Positions 6,838-13,411 of a stretch of 14,151 nt of DNA are shown piece by piece. The position numbers and the translations under genes are program-made. Below the pieces are notes generated by a model, which was given only the letters and a program-made list of their open reading frames with translations, searched no databases and was not told the DNA's origin. Source of the stretch: Novosphingobium sp. GTDB lineage: Bacteria > Pseudomonadota > Alphaproteobacteria > Sphingomonadales > Sphingomonadaceae. The DNA is taken from the NCBI GenBank assembly GCA_027490345.1, contig JAIXYF010000072.1:1-14151 (forward strand), in the 5' to 3' direction. The stretch's first letter is position 1. Every line of letters begins with the position of its first letter.

Positions 6838-7698
6838 TTATTGCGGCCAGGTGAAGAACCCTTGGCCGGATTTGGCGCCGAGTTTGCCTGCGGCGACCAT
6901 GTCGATGAGGATTTGCGGCGGAGCGAAGCGCGGCCCGTGGGCAGCCTCCAGCGTACGCGCGATATCGAGCCGGACGTCGATGCCGACGATGTCGCTGAGG
7001 CGCAGTGGCCCCACCGGGTGGCGATAGGCAACGACCGCAGCCCGGTCGATATCCTCAGCCGAAGCCACGCCCGATTCGAGCATGCGCATCGCCTCAAGGC
7101 TGGCGATCAAATCGAGCCGACTTGTGGCAAAGCCCGGCACATCGCGCACTGTAAGCGACTGCTTGCCGATTGCTGTTACATAGGCGCGGGCGGCCTCCAG
7201 TGTTCCCGGCAGGGTCTTTGCGCCCTCGACCAGTTCGACCAGATGGATCGACCAGACCGGATTGAAGAAGTGCATGCCGAGGAAGATCCCGGGATCGGGC
7301 AGGGCCTGCGCAAGCCGGTCGATCGACATCGCGCTGGTATTGCTGCCGACAAGCTTCGGCGCACGGAGGGCAATGCGGGCCAGAATATCGAGCTTGAGTT
7401 CCAGCCGTTCAGGCACGGTCTCGATCACCAGATCGAGGCCCTCTGGCAGCGCGGCCACATCGGCAATCCGCGTGATCCGGTTTTCGAGCGCTGTGGCACT
7501 GACCGCATCGAGCTTGCCGCGCGTGATGGCGGAGGCGGCAGTCTTGCTGATCGTGTCCCGCAGGCCGAGCGCCCGCGCATCATCCGGTTCGACGACGGTG
7601 ACATGCGCCCCCGCCATGGCACTGACATAGACGATGCCGACGCCCATCGTACCGCCGCCGACCACGGCGATCTGCTGGTTTGCCAAAGCTTCGTTCAT
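6838..7698 (-). CDS. 3-hydroxyacyl-CoA dehydrogenase (NAD)
   Basis: Soluble enzyme of 286 residues that oxidises 3-hydroxyacyl-CoA to 3-ketoacyl-CoA. It has the monofunctional build: an N-terminal Rossmann domain with GGGTMG (14-19), ETVPERLELK (93-102), SNTS with substrate-binding S122, the catalytic HFFNP (H143, N146) and E155 twelve residues later. The C-terminal domain has RDVPGFATSRL (185-195), GPLRLSDIVGIDV and GKLGAKSGQGFFTW. The position of the conserved Asn of NR (N208 in human HAD) is Ser193 here; related bacterial proteins may share this. The ATG at 7698 is preferred because it overlaps the enoyl-CoA hydratase stop as ATGA. An in-frame ATG at 7710 would add four residues and cannot be excluded. 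Confidence 0.92.
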   Translation of the reverse strand: MNEALANQQIAVVGGGTMGVGIVYVSAMAGAHVTVVEPDDARALGLRDTISKTAASAITRGKLDAVSATALENRITRIADVAALPEGLDLVIETVPERLELKLDILARIALRAPKLVGSNTSAMSIDRLAQALPDPGIFLGMHFFNPVWSIHLVELVEGAKTLPGTLEAARAYVTAIGKQSLTVRDVPGFATSRLDLIASLEAMRMLESGVASAEDIDRAAVVAYRHPVGPLRLSDIVGIDVRLDIARTLEAAHGPRFAPPQILIDMVAAGKLGAKSGQGFFTWPQ

Positions 7699-8471
7699 CG
7701 TCCAGTCCATTGTGCGGGGCGTTTTTCGGCAAAGGCGCGCGCGCCCTCGGTAGCGTCCTCAGAGGCGAGCACGCCATCCACAAGCGGGCGCTGGCGGTCC
7801 CAGATCTCGGCTTCGGGCCATTCGCGCGATTCGCGGATGATGCGCTTGGTCATCGCCGTGCTGAGCGGCGCGTTGGCGGTGATGGCTTCCGCGAGTGCCA
7901 GTGCGCCTTCAAGCGCGCCGCCTTCGGGCGTGATCCGGTTGACGAGGCCCCATTGATGCGCTGTGACGGCATCCATGCGTGCGCCGGTCAGCGCATATTC
8001 CAGCGCGATCGCCTCGGGAATACGGCGCGGCAGGCGCACCAGTCCGCCCGAGCCCGCGACCAGGCCGCGCGCCACTTCGGGGAGGCCAAACCAGGCGGTT
8101 TCGGCTGCGACGATGAGATCGCAGGCCAGAGCCAGTTCACAGCCGCCTGCCAGAGCGAAGCCTTCTACTGCGGCAATGACAGGCTTTTTCGGCGGCGCTT
8201 CGGTAATCCCCGCGAAACCGCGGCCTTCGAGCTCGGGCCGTTCGCCATCGGCAAAGGCCTTGAGGTCCATCCCCGCGCAAAACGAGCTGCCACGCCCGGT
8301 GATGATCCCCACCCGCAATTGGGAATCGGCATCGAGCCGGTCCAGCGCGCCAGCGATGGCGAGCGACACCGCATGCGTCACCGCGTTGCGCTGCTGCGGG
8401 CGGTTGATCGCGATGACGAGGACCGCGCCATGCTGTTCGATCTCGACGGGCCCGTGCATTGGGCTATCCAT
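7695..8471 (-). CDS. Enoyl-CoA hydratase/isomerase (crotonase family)
   Basis: Crotonase-fold protein of 258 residues, expected to hydrate a trans-2-enoyl-CoA to the 3-hydroxyacyl-CoA. The oxyanion-hole segments are SSFCAGMDLKAF (62-73) and EGFALAGGCELALACD (103-118). Both catalytic glutamates of true hydratases are in place: E112 in GGCELA and E132 in FGLPE. This favours hydratase over an isomerase or dehalogenase role. The ATG at 8471 is chosen because GGAAGG (8479-8484) precedes it by 7 bases; ATGs at 8486 and 8459 lack such a site. It overlaps the monooxygenase stop by 8 bases and the next gene by 4, so it is firmly inside the operon. Confidence 0.92.
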   Translation of the reverse strand: MDSPMHGPVEIEQHGAVLVIAINRPQQRNAVTHAVSLAIAGALDRLDADSQLRVGIITGRGSSFCAGMDLKAFADGERPELEGRGFAGITEAPPKKPVIAAVEGFALAGGCELALACDLIVAAETAWFGLPEVARGLVAGSGGLVRLPRRIPEAIALEYALTGARMDAVTAHQWGLVNRITPEGGALEGALALAEAITANAPLSTAMTKRIIRESREWPEAEIWDRQRPLVDGVLASEDATEGARAFAEKRPAQWTGR

Positions 8472-10413
8472 GGGCAGGCCTTCCAAGGATGTATTCGCCG
8501 AGATCCGCTGTCTCGGTCATGGTCCAGAAGTCGATGATCCGGAACGGGTTGTTGACCACGACCCGGCCTTTGGAATTCTTGTAGTAGGTCTCGACGCCAG
8601 GGTACGTCCACACCATGCCGGCGTGGGTCTGATCGACCTTCACGTTGTAGGCGTCGTGGACCTCCTCGCGCACTTCCACTTGCGTGGCGCCTGCAGCCAG
8701 AGTCTGCTGAATGAGCGACATCACATAGTGCATCTGCCGCTCAAGCACGGTGATCAGGCTGCCACCGTGCCCGAACTGGGTGTTGGGCCCATAAAGGCAG
8801 AAGAAGTTGGGGTATCCGGGAATGACTGTGCCGAGATAGGCGCGCGCATCGTCGCCCTTCCAGTCCTTGTGCAGTTCGCGTCCGCCGAGCCCGACCACCT
8901 TCATCGGCGCCAGGAGGTTGACTACGTCAAAGCCGGTCGCCCAGATCAGCACGTCCGCCTTGTGGACCGCGGCATCCTGTGTGCGGACCCCATCCGGGAG
9001 GGCCTCAACCACCGAGCCGGTGACGAGTGAGACATTGTCCTTCGCCAATGTGCGGAACCAGCCGTTATCCAGCAGCATGCGTTTGCCAAAGGGCGGATAG
9101 TCCGGGATGACCTGCGGTAGCAAATGCTTCGCGGCGCCGAGTTCGGCGGTGATATAGGCCTCAAGCCCCTTGCGGTGCGCCTCATTGATCGGGTTGATCG
9201 AACGGCCGTGGCCGTCCCATGCTGGGTCCTGTTGCAGCGCCTCGTAGAGCTTGTCGTTGAACGCCCAGCTCAGCCGAATGCGGTACCAGCGGCGGTATAG
9301 TGGAACCGCATCTAGCAATCGGCGGAGTGGTGTTGGAATGCTCTGGCCGAATTTCGGGAACGGCGCGGCCCATTGCGGGGTGCGCTGCACGATCGTCAGC
9401 GACGCGACGGTATCCACAATCGCGGGCGCGACCTGCATCGCGCTCGCCCCGTTGCCAATCAGAACCACGTTGCGTCCTTCGAGCGGCACGCCTTCGTCGG
9501 GATAGTTCGCGGTGTGGAAGCTGGGGCCCTTGAAGGTGTCCAGCCCTGGAATATTGGGGAGGCGGGGCTTGTTGAACGCGCCGACGCCGCTGATCAGAAT
9601 CGACGCGCGTAAAGTTTCGCTCTCGCCCGTCTCGTTGGTGACGAAAGCGGTCCATTCGCCTGCGGCCTCGTCAAACCGAGCTTCGGTCACCTCGACGCCG
9701 AAGCGGATGTGCCGGGTGATGTCGTGATCGCCCGCGACCTTTTCGAGATAGCCGTGGATCTCCCGGCTGCCGGCGAAGAAGCGCGACCAGTCGTAGGGCG
9801 CGAACGAGAACGAATAGAGATGGCTCGGCACGTCGCAGGCTGCGCCCGGATAGCGGTTCTCGAGCCAGACGCCGCCGGATCGATCATGGCGCTCGACGAT
9901 CGTATACGGAATGCCTGCTTCCGCCAGCTGGATGGCGGCGCACAGGCCCGAAATCCCCGCGCCAATGATCAGCCCGCGAAAACCTTCTGGAACCGGGGCA
10001 TGTGCCAGCTCTCTGCCGTCAGCCGCTGGCAGATCGAGATCCGCACGGATCATCGGGGCGTATGTTGCGGGGACAGTCTCGCCGAGCGAGACACTCATCA
10101 TCTCGACAAGTAGCGCATCTGACGGGTTCTTCAGGCGAGCCGGCTCTCCGCCAAAATGCCGGGTCAGTGCGGCGTGGGCGGCATCGCGAATTTCGCGCTG
10201 CACATCATCGGGCAGACCGCCGCTGTCGTTGTCGTCCATCCCGCGGGTGCGAGTGGGGATGAACTTGCCTTCGATCCAGCTCCGTTCGCCCGTCAGCTGG
10301 ACCAGCAGACAGGCAAGAGTCGGCACATTTGCAGCCTCCAGCGCCTCGGTCAGCCAATCGGGATGTTCGGTGTGTTGCACAGCTACCTGCCACTGCCTGA
10401 TATTGCCCTGCAC
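8464..10413 (-). CDS. Flavin-containing Baeyer-Villiger monooxygenase, HAPMO type
   Basis: NADPH- and O2-dependent enzyme of 649 residues that turns ketones into esters or lactones. It has the extra N-terminal domain (about 1-140) known from 4-hydroxyacetophenone monooxygenase; LTEALEAANVPTLACLLVQL matches that protein's start as I recall it. Then come the FAD Rossmann motif GAGISG (151-156), GGVWLENRYPGAACD with active-site D194, the Baeyer-Villiger fingerprint FKGPSFHTANYP (294-305, Tyr where the consensus has Trp), the NADPH motif GNGASA (320-325), catalytic R344 in QRTPQW, ATGF (492-495) and WKGDDARAYLG (518-528). It is first in the eight-gene operon. The GTG at 10413 is the first start after an in-frame stop at 10420-10422. 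A GTG at 10380, with AGG 5 bases upstream, is the alternative. Confidence 0.92.
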   Translation of the reverse strand: MQGNIRQWQVAVQHTEHPDWLTEALEAANVPTLACLLVQLTGERSWIEGKFIPTRTRGMDDNDSGGLPDDVQREIRDAAHAALTRHFGGEPARLKNPSDALLVEMMSVSLGETVPATYAPMIRADLDLPAADGRELAHAPVPEGFRGLIIGAGISGLCAAIQLAEAGIPYTIVERHDRSGGVWLENRYPGAACDVPSHLYSFSFAPYDWSRFFAGSREIHGYLEKVAGDHDITRHIRFGVEVTEARFDEAAGEWTAFVTNETGESETLRASILISGVGAFNKPRLPNIPGLDTFKGPSFHTANYPDEGVPLEGRNVVLIGNGASAMQVAPAIVDTVASLTIVQRTPQWAAPFPKFGQSIPTPLRRLLDAVPLYRRWYRIRLSWAFNDKLYEALQQDPAWDGHGRSINPINEAHRKGLEAYITAELGAAKHLLPQVIPDYPPFGKRMLLDNGWFRTLAKDNVSLVTGSVVEALPDGVRTQDAAVHKADVLIWATGFDVVNLLAPMKVVGLGGRELHKDWKGDDARAYLGTVIPGYPNFFCLYGPNTQFGHGGSLITVLERQMHYVMSLIQQTLAAGATQVEVREEVHDAYNVKVDQTHAGMVWTYPGVETYYKNSKGRVVVNNPFRIIDFWTMTETADLGEYILGRPAHG

Positions 10414-10464
10414 GCGCCATCAGCGGAGCGGCGTTGACATCTCTGTCCGCAACAGCGAGGCAAA

Positions 10465-10470
10465 AGTCAA
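10465..10470 (-). promoter_or_regulatory. Possible -35 element of the eight-gene operon
   Basis: On the minus strand these bases read TTGACT, five of six to the -35 consensus, and their first four bases are the end of the operator palindrome, as in the SDR promoter. No good -10 box is found 17-18 bases further on (the best are GACAGA or ACAGAG), so this is a weak call resting mainly on the similar arrangement at 90-131. Confidence 0.3.
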
Positions 10471-10482
10471 CAGATATGTTGA
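10467..10482. promoter_or_regulatory. Operator-like palindrome between monooxygenase and receptor genes
   Basis: TCAACA-GATA-TGTTGA is a perfect 6-bp inverted repeat with a 4-bp spacer, identical at 15 of 16 bases to the palindrome at 90-105. It ends 53 bases from the monooxygenase GTG; the first copy ends 52 bases from the SDR ATG. It could govern the long operon and, being in a divergent region, perhaps the receptor too. Confidence 0.7.
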
Positions 10483-10563
10483 TATAGCATCACTGGGGTT
10501 GACAGGCGCTTGGTCCGGGTGGCTCAGGTCAGAGGTGAAGACCCAAGATTGCAACAAATTTAT

Positions 10564-10592
10564 TTGAAAAATAAAGATAAAATTGGGATACT
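10564..10592 (+). promoter_or_regulatory. Possible promoter of the TonB-dependent receptor
   Basis: TTGAAA (10564-10569) and GATACT (10587-10592) are separated by 17 bases, five and four of six to the sigma70 consensus, within the AT-rich block. Transcription would begin near 10599. A competing weaker candidate is TTGACG (10636-10641) with TACGAA (10660-10665). Confidence 0.35.
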
Positions 10593-10667
10593 GCTGCCAG
10601 TAGTGGCCCTTAAAGCCAAAAATTTAACACCACTGTTGACGAATGCGGTATGTGTCATCTACGAAAG

Positions 10668-10678
10668 TGTTGATCAAC
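10668..10678. repeat. Back-to-back operator half-sites in the receptor leader
   Basis: TGTTGATCAAC contains the perfect 10-bp palindrome GTTGATCAAC (10669-10678). It consists of the right arm TGTTGA followed directly by TCAAC of the left arm, so the half-sites of the 16-bp operator appear here in reversed order. A further single TGTTGA lies at 10634-10639. These may be secondary regulator sites or chance. Confidence 0.4.
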
Positions 10679-10735
10679 GGGTGGCGACTCGATGCAGGCA
10701 GAAAAGCCTTGCACACGCCAAGGGGAGAATAGCCT

Positions 10736-13333
10736 ATGTCCAGACCTACCATCCTTCGTGCTGCGCTCGTTTCGGCCAGTGTCCTGTCGCTGGCAGCGAC
10801 TGCGCATGCGCAGGCTGCGCCCCAGGCCGAGCAGGCCGCGCCTGCTGAGGGTCTTGGCGAAATCATCGTGACCGCAACGCGGCGCAGCGAAAACCTGCAG
10901 AATGTTCCAGTGGCAATTACCGCCGTGAATGCGGCGCAGCTGACCAAGCAGGGCGTGTTCTCCACGACCGACCTGAACAACTCAATCCCGAACCTTCAGG
11001 TCAGCTCGGCCTACGGCGAAACCCAGCCGAACTTCACCGTGCGTGGAATCGGCGTCGGCACCGAGTACAACTCCAACGCCGCTTCGCCGGTCGGCATCTA
11101 CGTCGACGAAGTGTACCAATCGTTCCGCGCCAGCCACGGCCAGCAGCTGTTCGATCTTGAGCAGCTGGAAGTCGTGCGCGGCCCCCAGGGCACGCTGTAT
11201 GGCCGCAACACCACTGGCGGCGCGATCAACTTCATCACCCGCAAGCCTAAGCTGCAGGGTGCAAACGGCGCGATCACGCTGGGCTACGGCTCGTTCAACC
11301 GCGTCAGCGCGCAGGGCGCCATCGAAGTGACCCCGGTTGAGGACAAGCTCGGCATTCGTATCGCCGGCAGCTATGTCGATTCCGATCCGTTCGTGCGCAA
11401 TGTGCAGCCGGTCGGCCTGATCAAGTCCAACCCTAACGTCCCCGACAACGTCGCGTTTGGCGACAAGAACGCCGGCATCTCACCGGGCGGGCATGAATCG
11501 TTCGGCGTTCGCGGCCAGGTCCGCTTCAAGCCTACCGAGACGATCGATCTGAACCTCAAGGCCTATGTGGCGCAGTCGGTCGGCGGGCAGGATTCGCCGC
11601 AGAACCATGGCCCTTCGCTCACCAATGACACAATCAGCCTTGCCGATTCGGCGTTCGGCTTCTTCTACACGCCGCTCGCCAGCCAGCTGTTCGGCAACGG
11701 CAAGGACCTCACTGACTTTCTGCCGCCCGCCTATAGCGCGAAGGGCCGCGGCCTGACCGATCGCGAGATTGAGGGCAACTCGATCGGCACCGCCGAGACC
11801 AAGACCTTCGGCATTGTGCTCAACGCCAAGTTCGAGCTGGGCGACAACCTCAACCTGACCTCGATTTCGGGCTTCGACCGCACGCGCAACGGGCTGCTGC
11901 CTAAGATCGATTGCGATGGTACGCCCTTTAACGTTTGCGCGATCGGTTATGCCTCGACCTCGCGCAGCTTCAACCAGGATCTGCGGCTCGATTACTCAAG
12001 CGGCCGGTTCAAGGCTATCGCTGGCGCTTACTACGGTTGGGACAAGATTGTTACCAACAACACGCCCGACTTCTATGGCTTCCTCAGCGACGTGAACGCT
12101 GCGATCGGCAACCCCAAAACCTACTTTAACCCCGCAGGGCTTGGCCGCGAAGCGGGCATGGCGACCGCGCTGAAGGCCACGCAGAACTACACCCAGGAAC
12201 GCAAGTCGTACGCGATCTACGGCGAGGCCAGCTATGAGCTGACCGATACGGTCAAGATCACCGCCGGCCTACGTTACACCAAGGACAAGTTCGCTTACCT
12301 TGATGCGCTGACCACATTCTACGACGATACCGGCGCACCGCGCCTTTACACCGTCTCTGATTATGCGCCGGGCGGTGTGCTTTCAAAGTACTTCATCGGT
12401 GACAACCCGGCGCTCGACGCGAGCATCAAGCCGCTCAACCGGCGCGATGGTTCGAACGCGCTAACGGGCCGCGCAATCATCGATTGGAAGCCGGTCGACA
12501 ACATGTTGCTTTATGCCAGCTACAGCCGCGGCTATCGCGGCGGTACCTACAACGGTCTGGCGTTCCAGAATGCCAATCAGGTCTATTTCGTGGAGCCGGA
12601 GACCGTCGATGCGTTCGAAGTGGGCATCAAGAGCCGCTTCTTCGACAATCGCCTGCAGTTCAATCTCTCAGCGTTCCACTACAAGTACAAGGGTCAGCAG
12701 CAGCAGCTGCTCGATCCAAGCTCGGTCACCTTCCTGATCAATCTCGACGGCAAGCTGACCGGTCTGGACGCGGAACTCATCTTCGCGGTGACAGACAACA
12801 TCCGCCTGAACGCGGGTCTCGGTTTGCTCGACAGCAAGTTCGACAACGGTGCCTGCCCGACCGCACCGATCAGCGGAACGCCGCCTCAGGTTGGCAACTG
12901 CATCTCGACCGGCGGCGGCAAGATCGACGTTGGCGGCAATCCGTTCCCTTATGCCAGCAAGGTTTCAGGCAACATTGGGGCTGACTGGGATGTCGTGAAA
13001 ACCAATGCCGGCACGCTCACGTTCCACGCCGATACCAGCTACGCGGGCCGCTTCTATTACGATGTGTTTGGTGGATACAACTTCACCGGGCCGCAAGGCA
13101 GTTCGGTCAATTCGGCAAGGGGTCCGCTCCGCAACGGACAACCTGCCTATTGGCTGATCAACGGAAGGATATCCTACACGACCCAAAACTTCAGCATTGC
13201 TGGCTATGTCAAGAACCTGACCGACAAGCTCTACTACCCGAACGCGATCAACGTGGAGGGCAGCTACGGCAGCGATTACCGGATCCGCGCAGCACCGCGT
13301 CAGTTCGGCATCGAAGTCGGCGCCAAGTTCTGA
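10736..13333 (+). CDS. TonB-dependent outer-membrane receptor
   Basis: Outer-membrane beta-barrel of 865 residues for active uptake of a substrate powered by TonB-ExbBD. A signal peptide (1-25) ends in AHA before QAAPQ. A TonB box EIIVTAT (42-48) follows, then the plug domain (about 55-170) with TVRGIGVG, VGIYVDEVY and the conserved LEVVRGPQGTLYGRNTTGGAINF. The rest forms the barrel, with aromatic-rich strands and a terminal phenylalanine in GIEVGAKF, the usual outer-membrane assembly signal. AGGGGAG (10721-10727) lies 8 bases before the ATG. No secretin/STN signalling domain precedes the plug, so it is not a FecA-type transducer. Position next to a catabolic operon favours import of the pathway's substrate rather than a siderophore; this is inference. 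A terminator follows the stop codon by 11 bases. Confidence 0.95.
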   Translation: MSRPTILRAALVSASVLSLAATAHAQAAPQAEQAAPAEGLGEIIVTATRRSENLQNVPVAITAVNAAQLTKQGVFSTTDLNNSIPNLQVSSAYGETQPNFTVRGIGVGTEYNSNAASPVGIYVDEVYQSFRASHGQQLFDLEQLEVVRGPQGTLYGRNTTGGAINFITRKPKLQGANGAITLGYGSFNRVSAQGAIEVTPVEDKLGIRIAGSYVDSDPFVRNVQPVGLIKSNPNVPDNVAFGDKNAGISPGGHESFGVRGQVRFKPTETIDLNLKAYVAQSVGGQDSPQNHGPSLTNDTISLADSAFGFFYTPLASQLFGNGKDLTDFLPPAYSAKGRGLTDREIEGNSIGTAETKTFGIVLNAKFELGDNLNLTSISGFDRTRNGLLPKIDCDGTPFNVCAIGYASTSRSFNQDLRLDYSSGRFKAIAGAYYGWDKIVTNNTPDFYGFLSDVNAAIGNPKTYFNPAGLGREAGMATALKATQNYTQERKSYAIYGEASYELTDTVKITAGLRYTKDKFAYLDALTTFYDDTGAPRLYTVSDYAPGGVLSKYFIGDNPALDASIKPLNRRDGSNALTGRAIIDWKPVDNMLLYASYSRGYRGGTYNGLAFQNANQVYFVEPETVDAFEVGIKSRFFDNRLQFNLSAFHYKYKGQQQQLLDPSSVTFLINLDGKLTGLDAELIFAVTDNIRLNAGLGLLDSKFDNGACPTAPISGTPPQVGNCISTGGGKIDVGGNPFPYASKVSGNIGADWDVVKTNAGTLTFHADTSYAGRFYYDVFGGYNFTGPQGSSVNSARGPLRNGQPAYWLINGRISYTTQNFSIAGYVKNLTDKLYYPNAINVEGSYGSDYRIRAAPRQFGIEVGAKF

Positions 13334-13344
13334 TGACACATCAC

Positions 13345-13378
13345 GAGGGCATCTGCGACGCAGGTGCCCTCACTTTTT
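13345..13378 (+). terminator. Intrinsic terminator after the receptor gene
   Basis: GAGGGCATCTGC (13345-13356) pairs with GCAGGTGCCCTC (13360-13371) in a 12-bp stem with one G-U pair and a 3-base loop. After AC comes a run of five T (13374-13378). Stem, loop and T-run fit a Rho-independent terminator. Confidence 0.85.
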
Positions 13379-13411
13379 CAGCATTTCTCATCCGCACATA
13401 GGCTGCATTCC

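Larger units (their letters stand above)
10414..10735. promoter_or_regulatory. Divergent intergenic control region between monooxygenase operon and receptor
   Basis: This 322-bp stretch has no convincing gene. It holds the operator palindrome at 10467-10482, a strongly AT-rich block at 10555-10590 (about 83% A+T in a GC-rich surrounding), a possible receptor promoter inside that block, and further TGTTGA half-sites at 10634-10639 and 10668-10673. TTGACA also occurs at 10434 and 10499 on the plus strand, without a good -10 partner. The receptor would have a leader of roughly 130 bases. No riboswitch or tRNA-like fold was recognised. Confidence 0.7.

Noticed and set aside
6625..8537. Long plus-strand open frames (6625-7956 and 7680-8537) opposite the beta-oxidation genes
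   Set aside because: Shadow frames of well-supported minus-strand enzymes, overlapping each other and lacking ribosome sites.
10420..10422. ATG at 10420 as the start of the monooxygenase
   Set aside because: It is in another frame; in the monooxygenase frame 10420-10422 is a stop codon.
10589..10602. Small hairpin TACTG-CTGC-CAGTA in the receptor leader
   Set aside because: Only five pairs and no T-run or linked motif; too weak to call a regulatory RNA structure.
10510..10848. 112-codon plus-strand open frame across the intergenic region into the receptor gene
   Set aside because: Half of it lies in another frame of the receptor signal and plug region, its end is Cys/Gly/Ala-rich noise, and no ribosome site precedes it.
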